The notes under the pieces are model-generated. The model did not search any database. It was not told the origin of the DNA and saw nothing but the letters and a program-made list of their open reading frames with translations. A stretch of DNA of 64,000 nt. Origin: Pyrocephalus nanus. Taxonomy: Eukaryota; Chordata; Aves; Passeriformes; Tyrannidae. Below are positions 10,926 to 23,400 of the stretch, one piece after another. The first letter of the stretch is position 1; each line of letters opens with the position of its first letter. The translations under genes were made by a program, and so were the position numbers. Location: positions 3,660,001 to 3,724,000 of the forward strand of contig CM076264.1 in assembly GCA_038380795.1 (NCBI GenBank), given 5' to 3'.

Positions 10926-13900
10926 GTAAGTACGTCCCATCGAATCATTTGCACTGCCTGAGGGCATCTTTCGTAACTTTAGATATAATTCTGGATTTAG
11001 AAGGCATTAGAAATAAATGTTTGGGGATTTATTTATTTTCCTGCAGTTTTTTAACTTTCTCTCTCCTTTTTTCTTTTAAACAATGTTTCTGTTCTTGCTT
11101 TAGATATTTTTTCAGGGTAGTACAATGCTCCTGGTGATGAGCCAAGGGTATAGCCATGCCTTAACTGTGCTGAATAACTGTGCTTACTGGACATCCACTT
11201 TGAAATTAACTCAGGATTTTGTCCAGCTAAAAATACTTCCATCTCCAGAAAGGGCTGAGCTCTGCTGGTCTTCTAATGCATATTCAGAGACAATCTGTAG
11301 AATATTAAGAAAAAGAGCAAGTTGCTTGCACATGTGAATCCTGGGGATTTCTCCTTTTATAGCCAAAGCTTTGCGTTGCCATTTGCATCATCTAGAAAAT
11401 CAAAGCCACGCTACTGCTCTCAAAAGTTAATCAAAAGGGCCAGCATAAAAGCTTGATGTTGCCTGCTGAAGAGATTTTGACAGACACCAGCATGTGTATA
11501 ACTGTTACATGATCCTTTTGGTTTTGTCAGCCTTCTCCAGACTGTAAAGTGAACACGCTATTTCTCCTGACTCCCATACCCAGAGGTCAGCTTCAAAACG
11601 GGTCCAAGAAGTTTACGTGGAAGTAAACTTGCCAGTATTAATTAACTGGGCGTAGAAGTGTATTATTTATTAATTAATCTATTTATTTATTTATTATTTT
11701 CTTCATCTGGGACCTCTCTGTTGGTGGCTTGCTCCTTCCCAGCAATGTGAAGAATCCTGTCTGGGGATTTAGCAGCAGTATGTCAAAGGTGCCTGAATGT
11801 GTGCAGTGATATACTGGAGCAACAAGCTATTTCATATGCAGTGTTGGAACTCCTCTGCTAACCCACTGCTAATTCCTCTGGAAGCATATTTTTAGCATGA
11901 TAACCATTTGTGTCTTATTGGCAAGTGGATTAAGCAGTTACTTATGCCTAAGTGTCTGTATGCAACCCACATATTTTGGGCATATTAAATGAAGTATAAA
12001 AGAAAAGTGCCCATGCTTCACATTTTGGCTGCGAAGGCAGAACCAACTGTGGGACTGTGCCTGTTTTACTTAAAGAATTACTTGTAGGGCCTGTCTGAAA
12101 AGGCAAAAGTATGAACTCCATTTTACTTTATAGATTCTTCTTTCAAGCAGGACATAGATCCAATTCTTTTCCCATGCCAACTATGATAATCTCAGTCTCT
12201 TCTCATCTAGAGGCAGGTCACTATCCTCAGGAACCACTGATTTAATCTACAAAAACTTTTGCATTATTATTAAAATCTTACCCAGACTTTAGAATGAACA
12301 AATTGCTGAGCACAGGGAATACTCTGTGTGCAGCAAATACTATTCATGTTCTCTGCAAAAATAGAAGGTACAATGCAGCACTTCAGTCTGAACTAGAGGA
12401 GAACATTTATTAAAGGTGCTTGATCTCTTTGGCAGGAATTTCCTCTGTAAATAATAATCAGATGATATTTACCTGAACAGGTAAACACTCTAGCACTGCA
12501 GGCCATACTTTTGGAAAGAGCGTTTGGATGGTCACAGGACCGAGCCAAGGATTTTGGGATTGGACTCTCCCACGATAAAATATTGCAAATTGCTGGTTTG
12601 GGTGCCAGGCTCTCTTTCACAATTCTTGTGAGAACCATTGGTCCCGTCGTGCTCTCATCTGGCATAATGGCAAAACTCCAATTGTCTTTAATAGGAGAAG
12701 TATCAGCTCCATCTACTGACACGGCTAAAAGGATCACGAATAGACAACACCTCATCACGTGGCTTTCTTTAATAAGTTTGCTTTCTGTATGCTAGCAAAA
12801 GATACTAAATAATTTACTGATCTATTTTCTTATATCAGAGGCACGTTTTGTCCTTTTGAAATTAAGTGGAAGGGACCACTGATCTCAAAAAGGAACAGCT
12901 TTGAATTCCAGCTTTTTTTTCTGAAGGGAGAAGCCACTGAGGCTGTCACTCATGAGATGCAGTGGCAGAGTATGAGGAAAGGAAAGAAACAGGGACACCA
13001 CCTGACCAGCATTGCCCCATGAGGCACATGCTCCATGTTCCATAACAAGGAAGCAGTCGGGCTGACATAGAGAGTATCCATCAGCTTTACAGCTGCATCT
13101 GTTCCCCTTCCACGTGACTTGATGAAAACCAGTAATTTATGCTTTAAGAAATATGTGCCATTGATACATGCTAGTGAATACACTTGAGAAGTCAGTTGTG
13201 TATTCACTCTTGCCACGTTTTCAAAATAAATATTCTAGAACTCTTATATCCTACAGAACTCTAGATTATATGCCAGGCAAGTAATGCCTGTTAAAAGACT
13301 GAAACCTGCTTTCCTTGAGCCAAACTCCCACATCTTCCAAGGGGCTGAAAGTTGGTGCTAATAATCTTCTGTGTTTGCCTTTTTGGATGTAATCTTACTT
13401 TTAAATAGCTAATACATAGAAGCATCCTATAGCAACTATACACATTTTGTAATTTATAGGAGTAAAATAAACATCTAAATGGCAGAAGCTGCCACCACTG
13501 TCTGACAGAACATACTCGGTGTCATTCGGTCTCAGATATTAAACAGATATTAAACAGTCTGGCTGCTGGATGCCCAGGAATTGTGGTCAAACACTCAGTA
13601 AATACCAGATCAGAAATTGGATAAGCGAGAAAATATCTCACCTGCCTGTTGCTGCTGAGATTTCTTGGGGGAATAAAAATTAAGAATGCTAGAAACAAAG
13701 ACACATGCAATGTTCCTGTTGAACTAAGAGAGTCCTAAAGAAAGCGATGAAGCCTTTGAACTTGCATGGGTGTGACTCTAAGGAATGCTGGGGATGGAAT
13801 TTACAACACAGCTGATACTGGGAGAAAAGCTGAAGTATAATGAGCTTTCCATACAAAAGAAAATAAATGTTTTACTATGGGAAAAGGGGAGGGTGGATAA

Positions 13901-13988
13901 CTTTCAGTGTAGATAAATGCAGCTGTTAGTCCCCTTGTAATTGTGTGGGATGCTTGTAAATAAAGGTGTGCTTTGATTCTCTCCACAG
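10926..13988 (+). other. SYNPO2: SYNPO2 intron 3
   Basis: This 3.1-kb intron is mostly AT-rich with no recognisable exon. It contains a TTTA-rich stretch at about 11660-11700, a duplicated CAGATATTAAA near 13535-13556, and a block at 12480-12760 that is open on both strands (see findings). Just upstream of exon 4 (13775-13815) there is an MCAT-like GGAATG and a CAGCTG E-box. These are individually common motifs, but SYNPO2 is known to make PDZ-less transcripts. The acceptor CTCTCCACAG ends at 13988. Confidence 0.75.
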
Positions 13989-16204
13989 GGCTCCGACGAA
14001 GTGAGAGCCTGTCGGAGAAGCAGGTCAAGGAAGCCAAATCTAAATGTAAGAGCATTGCATTGCTGCTGACAGCAGCTCCCAACCCCAATTCCAAGGGGGT
14101 GTTGATGTTCAAGAAGCGCCGCCAAAGGGCGAGGAAATACACTTTAGTGAGCTACGGCACGGGGGAGCTAGAACGGGACGAAGACGAGGGCGAGGAGGGC
14201 GAAGGTGAAGAGGGGGACAAAGAAAACACCTTCGAAGTGAGTTTGCTTGCCACCAGCGAGTCAGAAATAGATGAAGATTTCTTCTCCGACATTGACAAGG
14301 ACGGTAAGATCGTGACCTTTGACTGGGACAGTGGTCTACTGGAGGTTGAGAAGAAGACAAAGAGCGGAGAGGAGATGCAGACGCTCGCAGACAGCACAGG
14401 GAAAGGGGCCCTCATGTTTGCCAAGAGACGGCAGAGGATGGATCAGATTACAGCGGAGCAAGAGGAGATGAAGGCCAGCACAGTGCAGACAGAGGAACAC
14501 AGGGAAACCACGGTGACAGAGAACTTCCAGAAAGTAAGCTCTTCAGTCTATCAATCAAAGGAGGAGGAAACATCGAGACAGCAGACCTGCGTGAGCAAAA
14601 GCTACACAGACGTGAGCCAGAACCACAGCAAAACGGTGCAACAAAATGGCTTTGGCTTAGCACCAGGCCCAAACCTCCCTTTTCAGTCCTCTGGAGCCCC
14701 CAAAGCACCATCTTTGAATATAACAGCTAAACCCTTCCCTTCTGGGGTTCAAAACCGAGCAGCTGCACCGTTTTCACCTGTCAGAAATGTCACTAGTCCT
14801 CTTTCAGATGCAGCAGCACCGCCTCCCTACTGCTCTGTCAGCCCACCAGCCGAGGCTTTCTACAGACCTGTCTCAGCTCCTGTGGCCAGCAAGGCTGCCC
14901 CAAGTCTGTGGGCGCCCCCGGAGCCCACGGAACACATAGCATCCAGGGACGAGAGGATTGCCGTGCCAGCCAAAAGAACTGGCATACTGCAGGAGGCCAA
15001 GAGAAGAAGCACGTCAAAACCCATGTTCAACTTCAAAGATGCACCCAAAGTAAGTCCTAACCCCGCCCTGTTGTCCCTCGTACACAACTCAGAGGGCAAA
15101 AAGGGTGCTGGAGCTGGTTTTGAGTCAGGACCTGAAGAAGACTACCTCAGTTTGGGAGCAGAAGCTTGCAATTTCATGCAGTCTCAAGCATCTAAACAAA
15201 AGGCCCCTCCTCCCGTTGCTCCAAAACCTTCACTCAAGGTCTCTCCTTCCGCCGGCGCTCCAGTTTCACCGGTTTGGTCACCTTCGGCTGCGGCTTCTAA
15301 CAAGGCTCCCTCTTTCCCAGCACCAGCCTCACCTCAGGCAGCGTATCCTGCACCACCGAAATCTCCCCAGTATCCTCATTCTCCCACCCATCCCCCAAGC
15401 ACTCTCAACTTAGCCGGTCCTTTCAAAGGGCCCCAGGCGAGCCTGGCAAGTCCCAGATGTGCCCCGAAGTCAACGCCGGTCACACCAAGCGCTGGGGAAA
15501 CGAAGCCACCCTTTGAGATGCCACCGGCCATGAGCGGGAAAGGAGCACAGCTGTTTGCCAGGAGGCACTCCCGGATGGAGAAGTACGTGGTGGATTCAGA
15601 GACTGTGCAGGCAAACATGGCACGAGCCTCATCTCCGACTCCGTCTTTGCCAGCTTCCTGGAAATACTCATCCAACGTCAGAGCGCCTCCACCTGTTGCT
15701 TACAATCCCATCCACTGCCCGTCTTACCCTCCTGCTGCTTCCAAGGCTTCCTCCAAGTCTGCTGCTGCCACCAAAAACACGAAAAGAAAACCTAAGAAAG
15801 GTCTCAATGCTTTGGATATTATGAAACATCAACCTTATCAGCTCGATCCGTCTTTATTTACTTTCCAACCTCCTAAGGAAAGCCTTGCCATGAAGCAGAC
15901 ATCGAAGCTGTCCCCTTCCAAGCAAGCTCTACCTTTGCCTCCCTTCCTCCCACCTGGTGCTGGCTCTCCCACCAGGGCCCGGCCATCTTCAGTGTACTCC
16001 GTGCCAGCCTACGGTTCCCAACCTCCGTTCCAGTCCAATGCCTCTCTCCCAGTAAATGAATCGTATTCACCTACAGGCTACTCCGCATTTTCTAAGCCAG
16101 AAACCGCCACCCCCTCTTTGTTTACCGCTCCGAGGCCAAAATTTTCAGCCAAGAAAGCTGGAGTCACTGCACAGGTGTGGAAGCCATCAGTTATTGCAGA
16201 GTAA
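13989..16204 (+). CDS. SYNPO2: SYNPO2 exon 4: main actin/alpha-actinin/14-3-3 region; read-through form ends at 16204
   Basis: The exon encodes predicted residues 351-1079, plus nine further residues and a stop if unspliced at 16174. It starts RLRRSESLSEKQVKEAKSKC. Visible elements are: a basic NLS-like motif KKRRQRARK (about 391-399); an acidic Glu/Asp/Gly run (about 408-425); three copies of a KGxxxFxxRxxR motif (386-402, 489-505, 868-884); a PPPY motif (628-631) of the kind bound by the BAG3 WW domain; KRRSTSKP (688-695), a 14-3-3-type site; SPVWSPS; RAPPPVAYNP (about 915-924); and basic KNTKRKPKKG. The rest is Pro/Ser/Ala-rich and probably disordered. Read-through past 16174 gives VWKPSVIAE then TAA, matching the known short SYNPO2 C-terminus. 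This is the gene's largest exon and bears most of the actin-bundling activity known for the family. Confidence 0.95.
16169..16180 (+). promoter_or_regulatory. SYNPO2: Alternative 5' splice site inside SYNPO2 exon 4
   Basis: The junction is GCACAG|GTGTGG, with the last exonic base at 16174 and phase 0. Using it joins Gln1079 to the exon at 28934. Ignoring it continues into VWKPSVIAE and the TAA at 16202-16204. The intronic side, GTGTGG, departs from GTRAGT, so this is a weak donor, consistent with regulated choice between C-termini. Confidence 0.8.
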
Positions 16205-17594
16205 AGCCTAGAGCTCAAACTTAGTGTCCGTGTTGCTTGCAGCCACCGGTTTGCAGCGCTCACCTGGCACACAAGCGGTGCCAGCGGCATTATTCCTTAG
16301 CTCACCTAACAATGTCAGATGTATCACCTCAAATCTGGGTCCAAAAAATCACTGAACTTTTTGAAGGAATCAAAAGAGACACAAATTTTAGCACATTTAC
16401 GCGTATTATCAGGTGCTTTATAGACAAACATTCTGAAACGAAGAGATGCCTGAAGTGAGCAGGACACTAGGTTTTTGCTTTAGGATGGCAACAGAAACAA
16501 CAGTAAGCAATATTCCTGGTATGTCAAATTAATAGAGGAAGTGCTTTCTTTCTGTCCCTCTCCCCAACTGTGTTCCAATGACCTAGGGATTTGAGGACTT
16601 TGGTGGTTGTGGTTTTTTTTAAAAAGAAGTGCCTTATTAACTAATAGTAATATGTATTATTAACATAGCCTAAAATAGACACAGTATTAGACTCTGACTG
16701 ATCACTAGCAGAATACAACTGGAGAGACCTTTAGCCTGCACAGAGAGCCACGGAATTCCCTCAGGATCTGTCCTGGCTCAAAGGTCCTTCCACAGGGATC
16801 TGACTGATCAGCCAGGGGCTTAGCTTTTAAGCTATGTGGATCAGCTGTGATCCAAAAATCACAAATTGCCTCTGTGATTTCACAGAGAACGTGCTTATCA
16901 GAGATGCTGGAGTGTTCTGAAGACTAAAAGAGGTGGAAAGACAGCTGGACAAATTGTTAAGAGGTTTCCCATTTTGGGGGAAATTTGACATCCCAGGTGC
17001 AGGCCTATTTTTAGCCAGAGTTTGCCTCGAACCCAGCAAGTAAGAGAGGAGTGTGTAAATCCAAATTCTGGAGGAGTCAGAGAGGGGAGCTGGGTTCTGC
17101 AGCTGCAGTGTAATGCACCAGTTTCTTGTGAAAGCACAGTAATTTTGAATGAAGGGCTACCTACAGTCAAGAGCACTGATTCTTGCACCCAGAGCAGTAA
17201 TTACCAGGAAGTCGTAATTATGACCACGTCTTCCTATTGGTCTCTTGTACACATTTTATTATTTTCACTTGGGGCCCTACAGTGCTTCTTCCCACTTCAA
17301 ATCTTTTTACTCTGGTCTTATTCCTTCACCTTTTACTTGCTGTACTGGGGACTAAGGATTGAAATACTGCTACTGTAGGAAGTTCTTAAGGGATTATGGT
17401 CTTCAAACCAAACACAGAGCCTTGCTGAAGTCAAGGAGCTCTGCTGGAGTAGTTTAGCATGTCTTTCGGTGAAAGCAGTCCTGTTACCATCAGGGGTGCT
17501 AGGGCTGAAACAAGGTGCTCTCTCACACAACTAAGGGGATCCAAATCCACCCCAAGTGTGAAGCTAAAGATTAAAGCCTCACTCTGCGAATAAA
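16205..17594 (+). other. SYNPO2: Probable 3' UTR of the short SYNPO2 isoform, with poly(A) signals ATTAAA 17570 and AATAAA 17589
   Basis: If exon 4 is not spliced at 16174, transcription continues here as 3' UTR. The first clear signal pair is ATTAAA at 17570-17575 and AATAAA at 17589-17594. A consensus MEF2-like CTATTTTTAG occurs at 17005-17014. The extent is inferred from hexamers only; for the long isoform the same bases are intron. Confidence 0.35.
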
Positions 17595-18267
17595 GGTGGC
17601 AGAATCTGTCGCTATATTTGTTTAAACTCTCATTCAGCTAGTTAGAGACCTACTATGGACCTTTTCTATCATATGGGGGGGTTGTACAACTATCTATCTT
17701 GATGAAGAAAACATTCCTAAGTATGAACAAAATCTCCTTAGCTTGGTCCCATGATGGTAACTCAAACTGCAATTAAAGTTGAGAAGAATATATTTGGTTG
17801 TGACGCAAAAAGCAGGTGGAAATCAAAGTCTAATCAAGCTGATAAAAATCACTCCTGTGAATTTTGGACCTCCAAAATTACACTCTCCCCTTTCAAATTT
17901 GGATTGGGATGCTGACTGCATTAGAAGAAAATGACCAAGTGATCCACCTCTCTCTTAAAATTCAGGAGAATTATGGGAAATTTTGTGGGGAAAAATAGTT
18001 TGGAAAACTCAGGAAATATTTATACTGCATTTACTTGGAATTAGGAAGTAGCAATATTTTAATCCTTTGGAGATCTCCCTTCTATCTGTTTTCCACTTCC
18101 AACACCTGTATTTTTCTTCTATCATTAAACTTGTCCCTTTCCTCTCTGCCTGTTTGCTGGTTTTTTTCTTTGGTTTGGCTGCTATTTTTTGGTTTCACTT
18201 ACCTGTACAGGCTGACAGTATATCTTGGGGGGAAATCTATTTTCTGGGCTAGCCTGTTAGTATGAAA

Positions 18268-18349
18268 CCTCCTCCCTCCCATTCCCCCTTCCCCTTCCCT
18301 TTCCTTTTCCCCTCCCCTCCCTCCCTCTCTCCTTTTCCCCCCCTCTTTC
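18268..18349 (+). repeat. 82-nt polypyrimidine tract
   Basis: C and T only, except one A at 18281. From 18282 to 18349 there are 68 uninterrupted pyrimidines dominated by CCCT/CCTT units. Such tracts are slippage-prone and can form triplex DNA. It is not placed directly before a supported exon. Confidence 0.9.
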
Positions 18350-18960
18350 AAAGTTCAGTCTGATGTTACACACATTATTTCAGGAAGACATTTAAGTTGA
18401 TCCCAAGTATGTACTTGGGATAAAGATACTCTCCCAAAGGTAAGTAGTGCTCCTAGAGAGAGAGACACAGAAATCCAATCACCCTCCTGTTGCCTTACAT
18501 GCTTTTGTTTACAGTGTCTTCCTGTGAAGGGCATCTTGTAATTTATGATCACACTTAAGGACTTGTTCACCCCATCACCACAAGAGTATTTCCTTCATGA
18601 GGGGATCCATAACAGTTTTGGACTTCCAAGTATCCCATGTGAAGCCTGGGAATTTACCAAAATCTAACTTCTAGCAAACACAAGTCTATAGGACAGGCTA
18701 CTTTCCACGTGAGAAATAATAAGCATTACTATTCTAATTATCACCAGAATAAACAAGAGGTAAAGCTGGGAAATATTCTCATGCAAAGGAAATCAGAAAA
18801 ACAGAAGTTAACAGCAGCTAGGGAAGAGCTATGGGGTGAAACAGAACATTTCAGTTTCCTGAGTTATGTGCCTTAAATCTAGCTGGCAGAGAGAAATTCA
18901 TCAATTGTCATCTTTAAAACTGTTTTGCTATTTTCTTTCGTTTTCAGCACAGCCCAGAAG

Positions 18961-19217
18961 TTCCCTTAGGGAATAACCTAATGATGATTCCCTTAGGGAA
19001 TCACCTAAACACACCTATGTGTGTTTGCAGCACCAAGCAGAAAGTCCACATCTGTGTCCTAAGTTCTCTTTACTTTATCCAAAAGAAAAGGAAGTGTGTC
19101 TATGCTGAAAATTTGAATTTTCCATCACATTTGCATTTTTTGCTGCTATTGAAATACAAGTATTTCACGTGGCCTATAGCAACAGCTATAGGACTTTTAA
19201 AGAAGGACTTTTAAAGC
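18961..19217. repeat. Cluster of two tandem duplications and three perfect 8-bp hairpins
   Basis: Two 21-nt copies beginning TTCCCTTAGGGAAT start at 18961 and 18988 (27-bp period, one mismatch). Hairpin AAACACAC-CTAT-GTGTGTTT is at 19007-19026. Hairpin TGAAATAC-AA-GTATTTCA is at 19150-19167. Hairpin CCTATAGC-AACA-GCTATAGG is at 19173-19192. Two 14-nt copies of AGGACTTTTAAAG(A/C) lie at 19190-19203 and 19204-19217. All are read directly from the sequence; function is unknown. Confidence 0.85.
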
Positions 19218-20389
19218 TCCAGCAAGAGTTAAAAACAAAGCCCCAGTGAGACTGGTGCTCTTAAGTCAGTTAAGATCTTCTGAAAATCCCAATCAAAGCC
19301 CAGCTGTGAATTCAATTTAACATATACACATCATTCTACACGCACAGTGCTTGGATCCAACTCGGCTTCAGGATTCTTTTTACTAATCAGGTAAGTCTTA
19401 TTAATATTTCAGAAGACTAGTCTGCTTGAAGTAACAGGTTTGTCCAAGATGTAATCTGTGGTGGAGCAGATGTTTAGAGGAGAGTTGAGCTGCTCTTTGT
19501 CATGGGTCCAGATGAAAATGTAAGGATGATGTCAAATGTAGCTGGAATGTCAAGGAAATGAAGGGTTTGTGTTGAGGAGCCAGCTGAAATTTCACTTGGA
19601 GAGGGCAGTGAGCTTTTGGGAATGGTTTTCTGAAAAAGCTATTACAATTATTTCGTAAAATATGACAAAGCTACCAAGATGCAATTGTCATGTTTACTAT
19701 GTAAGCGTATTTAACAGGGAATTTTAAGCCCCCTATAATAACAATACTCCCAGTATGTTCACATTACAAGAGGAACTGAAATGTTTCATGTTGCTTTTAG
19801 CACATTTAATTACATCACATACTGGAAGTATTATACTGCATCACTACAATGGATCTCACCTTCTAGAAAGCCTTGCCACGAAAACAGCTACTGCAGTCAA
19901 GGGTTTATACACTTGTAATTTCTGATTAATTTACAAACCTCTTGTTACAGAAACCTGAAGAGAAAAGTTTTGGTTTGGAGATGAGTGGCTTTAGGACAAA
20001 AAGCTAACATTTCTGCTGCAAAAATAAGGGACAAAATTTAGTTCCTGAACAAAGAACTGCTTCATTTCTTCCCTCTTCTCTAGGGTAACTACTCTTACCA
20101 CGTCCCTGCTCAGCAGAAGATAAAATATTATGGAACAATCACAAAGAGATTTCAAGGACTTTTTTTTTTGTAGGAACATTTACAGAGCAAACTTTATCAT
20201 CTCTTACAAGTATACCTAGTTTAGTTTTATTTTATTTTGCATACCCAATCTTATTTTCTGTGAGACATGCGAGAGTCAGGACACAAAATCAACCCTAGAA
20301 ACTGCAGTGACCCGTTTTGCTGTCACCACAGCGGCAGTGTGGCAATGAGTTCGCTTTCTTTTGGGCAGCCTGTTGTTTTAAATGAATGC

Positions 20390-20420
20390 TCAGAATTACA
20401 CAATGTTCAGAATTACACAA
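20390..20420. repeat. 17-bp-period tandem duplication
   Basis: TCAGAATTACACAA occurs at 20390-20403 and again at 20407-20420, separated by TGT. It is a short local duplication in intron 4. Confidence 0.85.
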
Positions 20421-23400
20421 ACTTGTATTTGAAGTAAAGAAATACTAAGAGGCTGAGGCATCAGCAGGCTCCAAAAACATTAGGAGGTGAGGAGATGGTG
20501 TGTGGCTCAGATAGAAAAATTAGGGCTTAGTGGCAGAGCAGTAATTTTGAGAGAAAATGCTACTAGGATTAGAGGGAGGCAAGCTGTGGGGAGAAAACCC
20601 CACAAAACTGCAGGGACTGCACAGGATAAAATACCTGTCAGAGGATCACAAAATTCTGAAGGGAAAAGGCCAACCAGCAAGAAGAGTTCACTTATTCTGC
20701 ACAGAGATGGCTATTTCCAGACTTTCACTGGAATGTTTTGGGTTTTGTTGACCTTTGGTAAAAGATTATAAGCAATTATTAAAAGAACTTCAGACCAGGT
20801 GATGTGATCTGGAAGGAGCAGTGCTTGCCAAGTACCCAGGATGACACCTCCACAAAGGACCAGCCTGACCATCCTCTCTCTCTGTGGGGAATCCCCCTGT
20901 CCACTGCGAGGCAGGGAAATGCCAGGGAGATGACAGCAACTAACGGTCTGCAAAATCTTTCTCCTCTCTTTTTTCCAGGGTCCTTTTCCAGATTTGGTAG
21001 CTTTAAGATTCCAAAACATTTGGTTCTAAAAGGGTTCACTCTTCCAGTCTTGCCTTTTTCCATGACCCAAGTTTCCTTACCCGAAGCCAAACTCCCGGGA
21101 TCCCGCTGGTCGCTTTGGTGGTTTGGCACGGCAAGTGCAACTCTTAATTCCACAGCTTGGCATGATGTTGTTCTATAAGGACTCTGTTCAGCTTGAAAGA
21201 GAAATCTTGTAAAAGGAAGAAACTTGATAAGGTCTTCAAAAACCTGTGGATTCCGAAGCTCTGAATGAACTCACCGCTGGCAGATTCCTTGGGAAAACAA
21301 GTGAGCGTGGGAATTTCAGGGCAGCCCAGAGGGTGCCACCATCACAACTTCTCAGTACCCAGGACAATGACTGGTCTTCCCTTATAGCAAAATTACCTTT
21401 GCATGCGATTGATTGCACAAGGAAGGAGTTGGAATCACTCAGGAGTTACGCTTGACAAGCGCTTTTCAGGCTGGTTGCTTACTATAGGAAGCACTTTAGG
21501 CTTTTTATCAAATGATTAAAAAAGTAGGAAAAATCCTGAAGCTCCACAAAATACTGTTAGAAGAAACTCCAAAAAAACTCTTCCCCTACAAGCTATGACC
21601 AACCCTATGATGATATTCCCATGGGTTTAACATTTGCTTCCTCAAGTAAGGCAGGCAAAGACTTTTTCTTTCTATGCTAATCAAGTCTCCTGTTATCCCT
21701 CTCTCAAAGGAAAAAAATCTACCCCTGTTTGTAATGATCTTGACAAACTGTTCTTAACTGCAGTGCCTGTGAAACCTGCACTGTGCTGGTGTGCTACAGG
21801 AACTGGACATTCCCTTAGGCTGGGAAAAACAACTTCCTGAACTTCCAGATTGACCAGCTGGGCGAAGGCTTCCTGTGTGGGGAACAACAAGAAGTGTTTT
21901 CAAACAAGAATCCTCGACTCTTTTGAATGTCTGTAAGACAAATCTGAAGCCAGAGAGCCCCCTCACAATTCCAGGCAACTAAAAGATAAGCTGCTAGGAA
22001 AATAAGCAGGTCATTTCTGAATAGGTGTCAAGACTGAACTGCTGAACAGGTAGAGGGGTTTCCCTTGATGTCTCCATCTAGATCTGAAACAACAGATTGT
22101 CACTGATTCAAGAAGTGACAATGAAGAGAAGAAAAGGAGGAACGATAAAATACAGAAATCAATTAAAAAAACAGAAGTAAAATACACTCCCAGTCACAGG
22201 AGCACATGTTGGATTACAAAGGGTGACATGAAGCACCACACTTGCTGATTTTAGTATGAGCTTTAACTGACTGCAAAGCAAAGAATTCAGTATATTTCTA
22301 TTAGAAGCAAAGGTTCCCACACAGTAACAACCTACGGACAAGTATTTTCATTTTTTTAGAAGGAAGTTCTTCTTTTCCCCAAGGAACCTCAATAACTGCT
22401 AGTGATTTTTTTCTTTAATGTGTGACAATGTTACTTCTTAAGAGCCTGACTGTGCAGGTTGTTTGTACACAGCTTTACACTGTGAACAAAAGCAAAGCAT
22501 GGGAATCTGGGTACAATTAGTTTTCTTCCAAGAGTCTTGGGAATTTTCCCTCACCAGGCTTATAGCTTAGAAGTGGAATCCAAGCAGGTGAATCAAAATC
22601 TGCCTGAATTTTAATTTTCTTTAGTTAAGTAAACAGTTCTAGTATGTACAGATATTTCTGCCATGTTACCTGCCTGTCTTTTATTAACCAAACCAGATTG
22701 CAAGTTTCTTCAGAAGAGGTTTCCAAATACTTCCTTGCTGCTTGTTTGGCTGATGTCAGAAAGTGCTGAGGTGTGACTAATGAGGAAAAAAATTCATGAT
22801 GGCATTGTATTAAAAAAATCAAAAGATTAAACAAGTGAGAGGCAGCAATGTATGTTTTTAATAATGGTGATGTAACTCTACACCTGCACTGTAATCTGCT
22901 GCACAGCAGGGAGCATTCCAGATACACAAAATGATAAACTTTTCTCATGCTGGTATCGCTTTCTGAGAGGTCTTTTGGTAAAGAAACTTGATGGCCTTGG
23001 TACTGCCACAGGAGCAGTGCTGAATATAGCACCTGACACTGTGTATATACAGTGATATGAAAACAATATTAACAATATTAAACACCACTGTTTGGATGGC
23101 AAAATGGGGCACTTGGAATTCATGTTGCCTGTGTCAGCTTAATGCAACCTCCCTGGGCGTTTGTGTGGCCAAAACATCTGTAATTACGTCATCATCTGCT
23201 GCTTTCCAAAATGTAGGACTCCAGGCTCAGCTCAGGGCCCAGAATGTTCCTCTGACAAAAAGCACTTTGCTGTTCTGTTTTGACATTGTTCTGTGCTTAG
23301 CACCATTTCTTATTTAAGGAATACTCTTTAAAATGTGCTCTTTGTGCAGAATGATTTGGTAGCACCCAAGTCGTTCACAAGTCAGAGTTCATCTCTACAC

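Noticed and set aside
10926..11137. Open frame continuing past the exon 3 donor
   Set aside because: The near-consensus GTAAGT at 10926 and the exact in-phase codon completion by exon 4 show this tail is intronic. It is hydrophobic and unlike SYNPO2.
14152..15099. Several minus-strand frames opposite SYNPO2 exon 4
   Set aside because: Antisense shadows of a GC-richer coding exon, with Ser/Pro/Leu-rich low-complexity translation.
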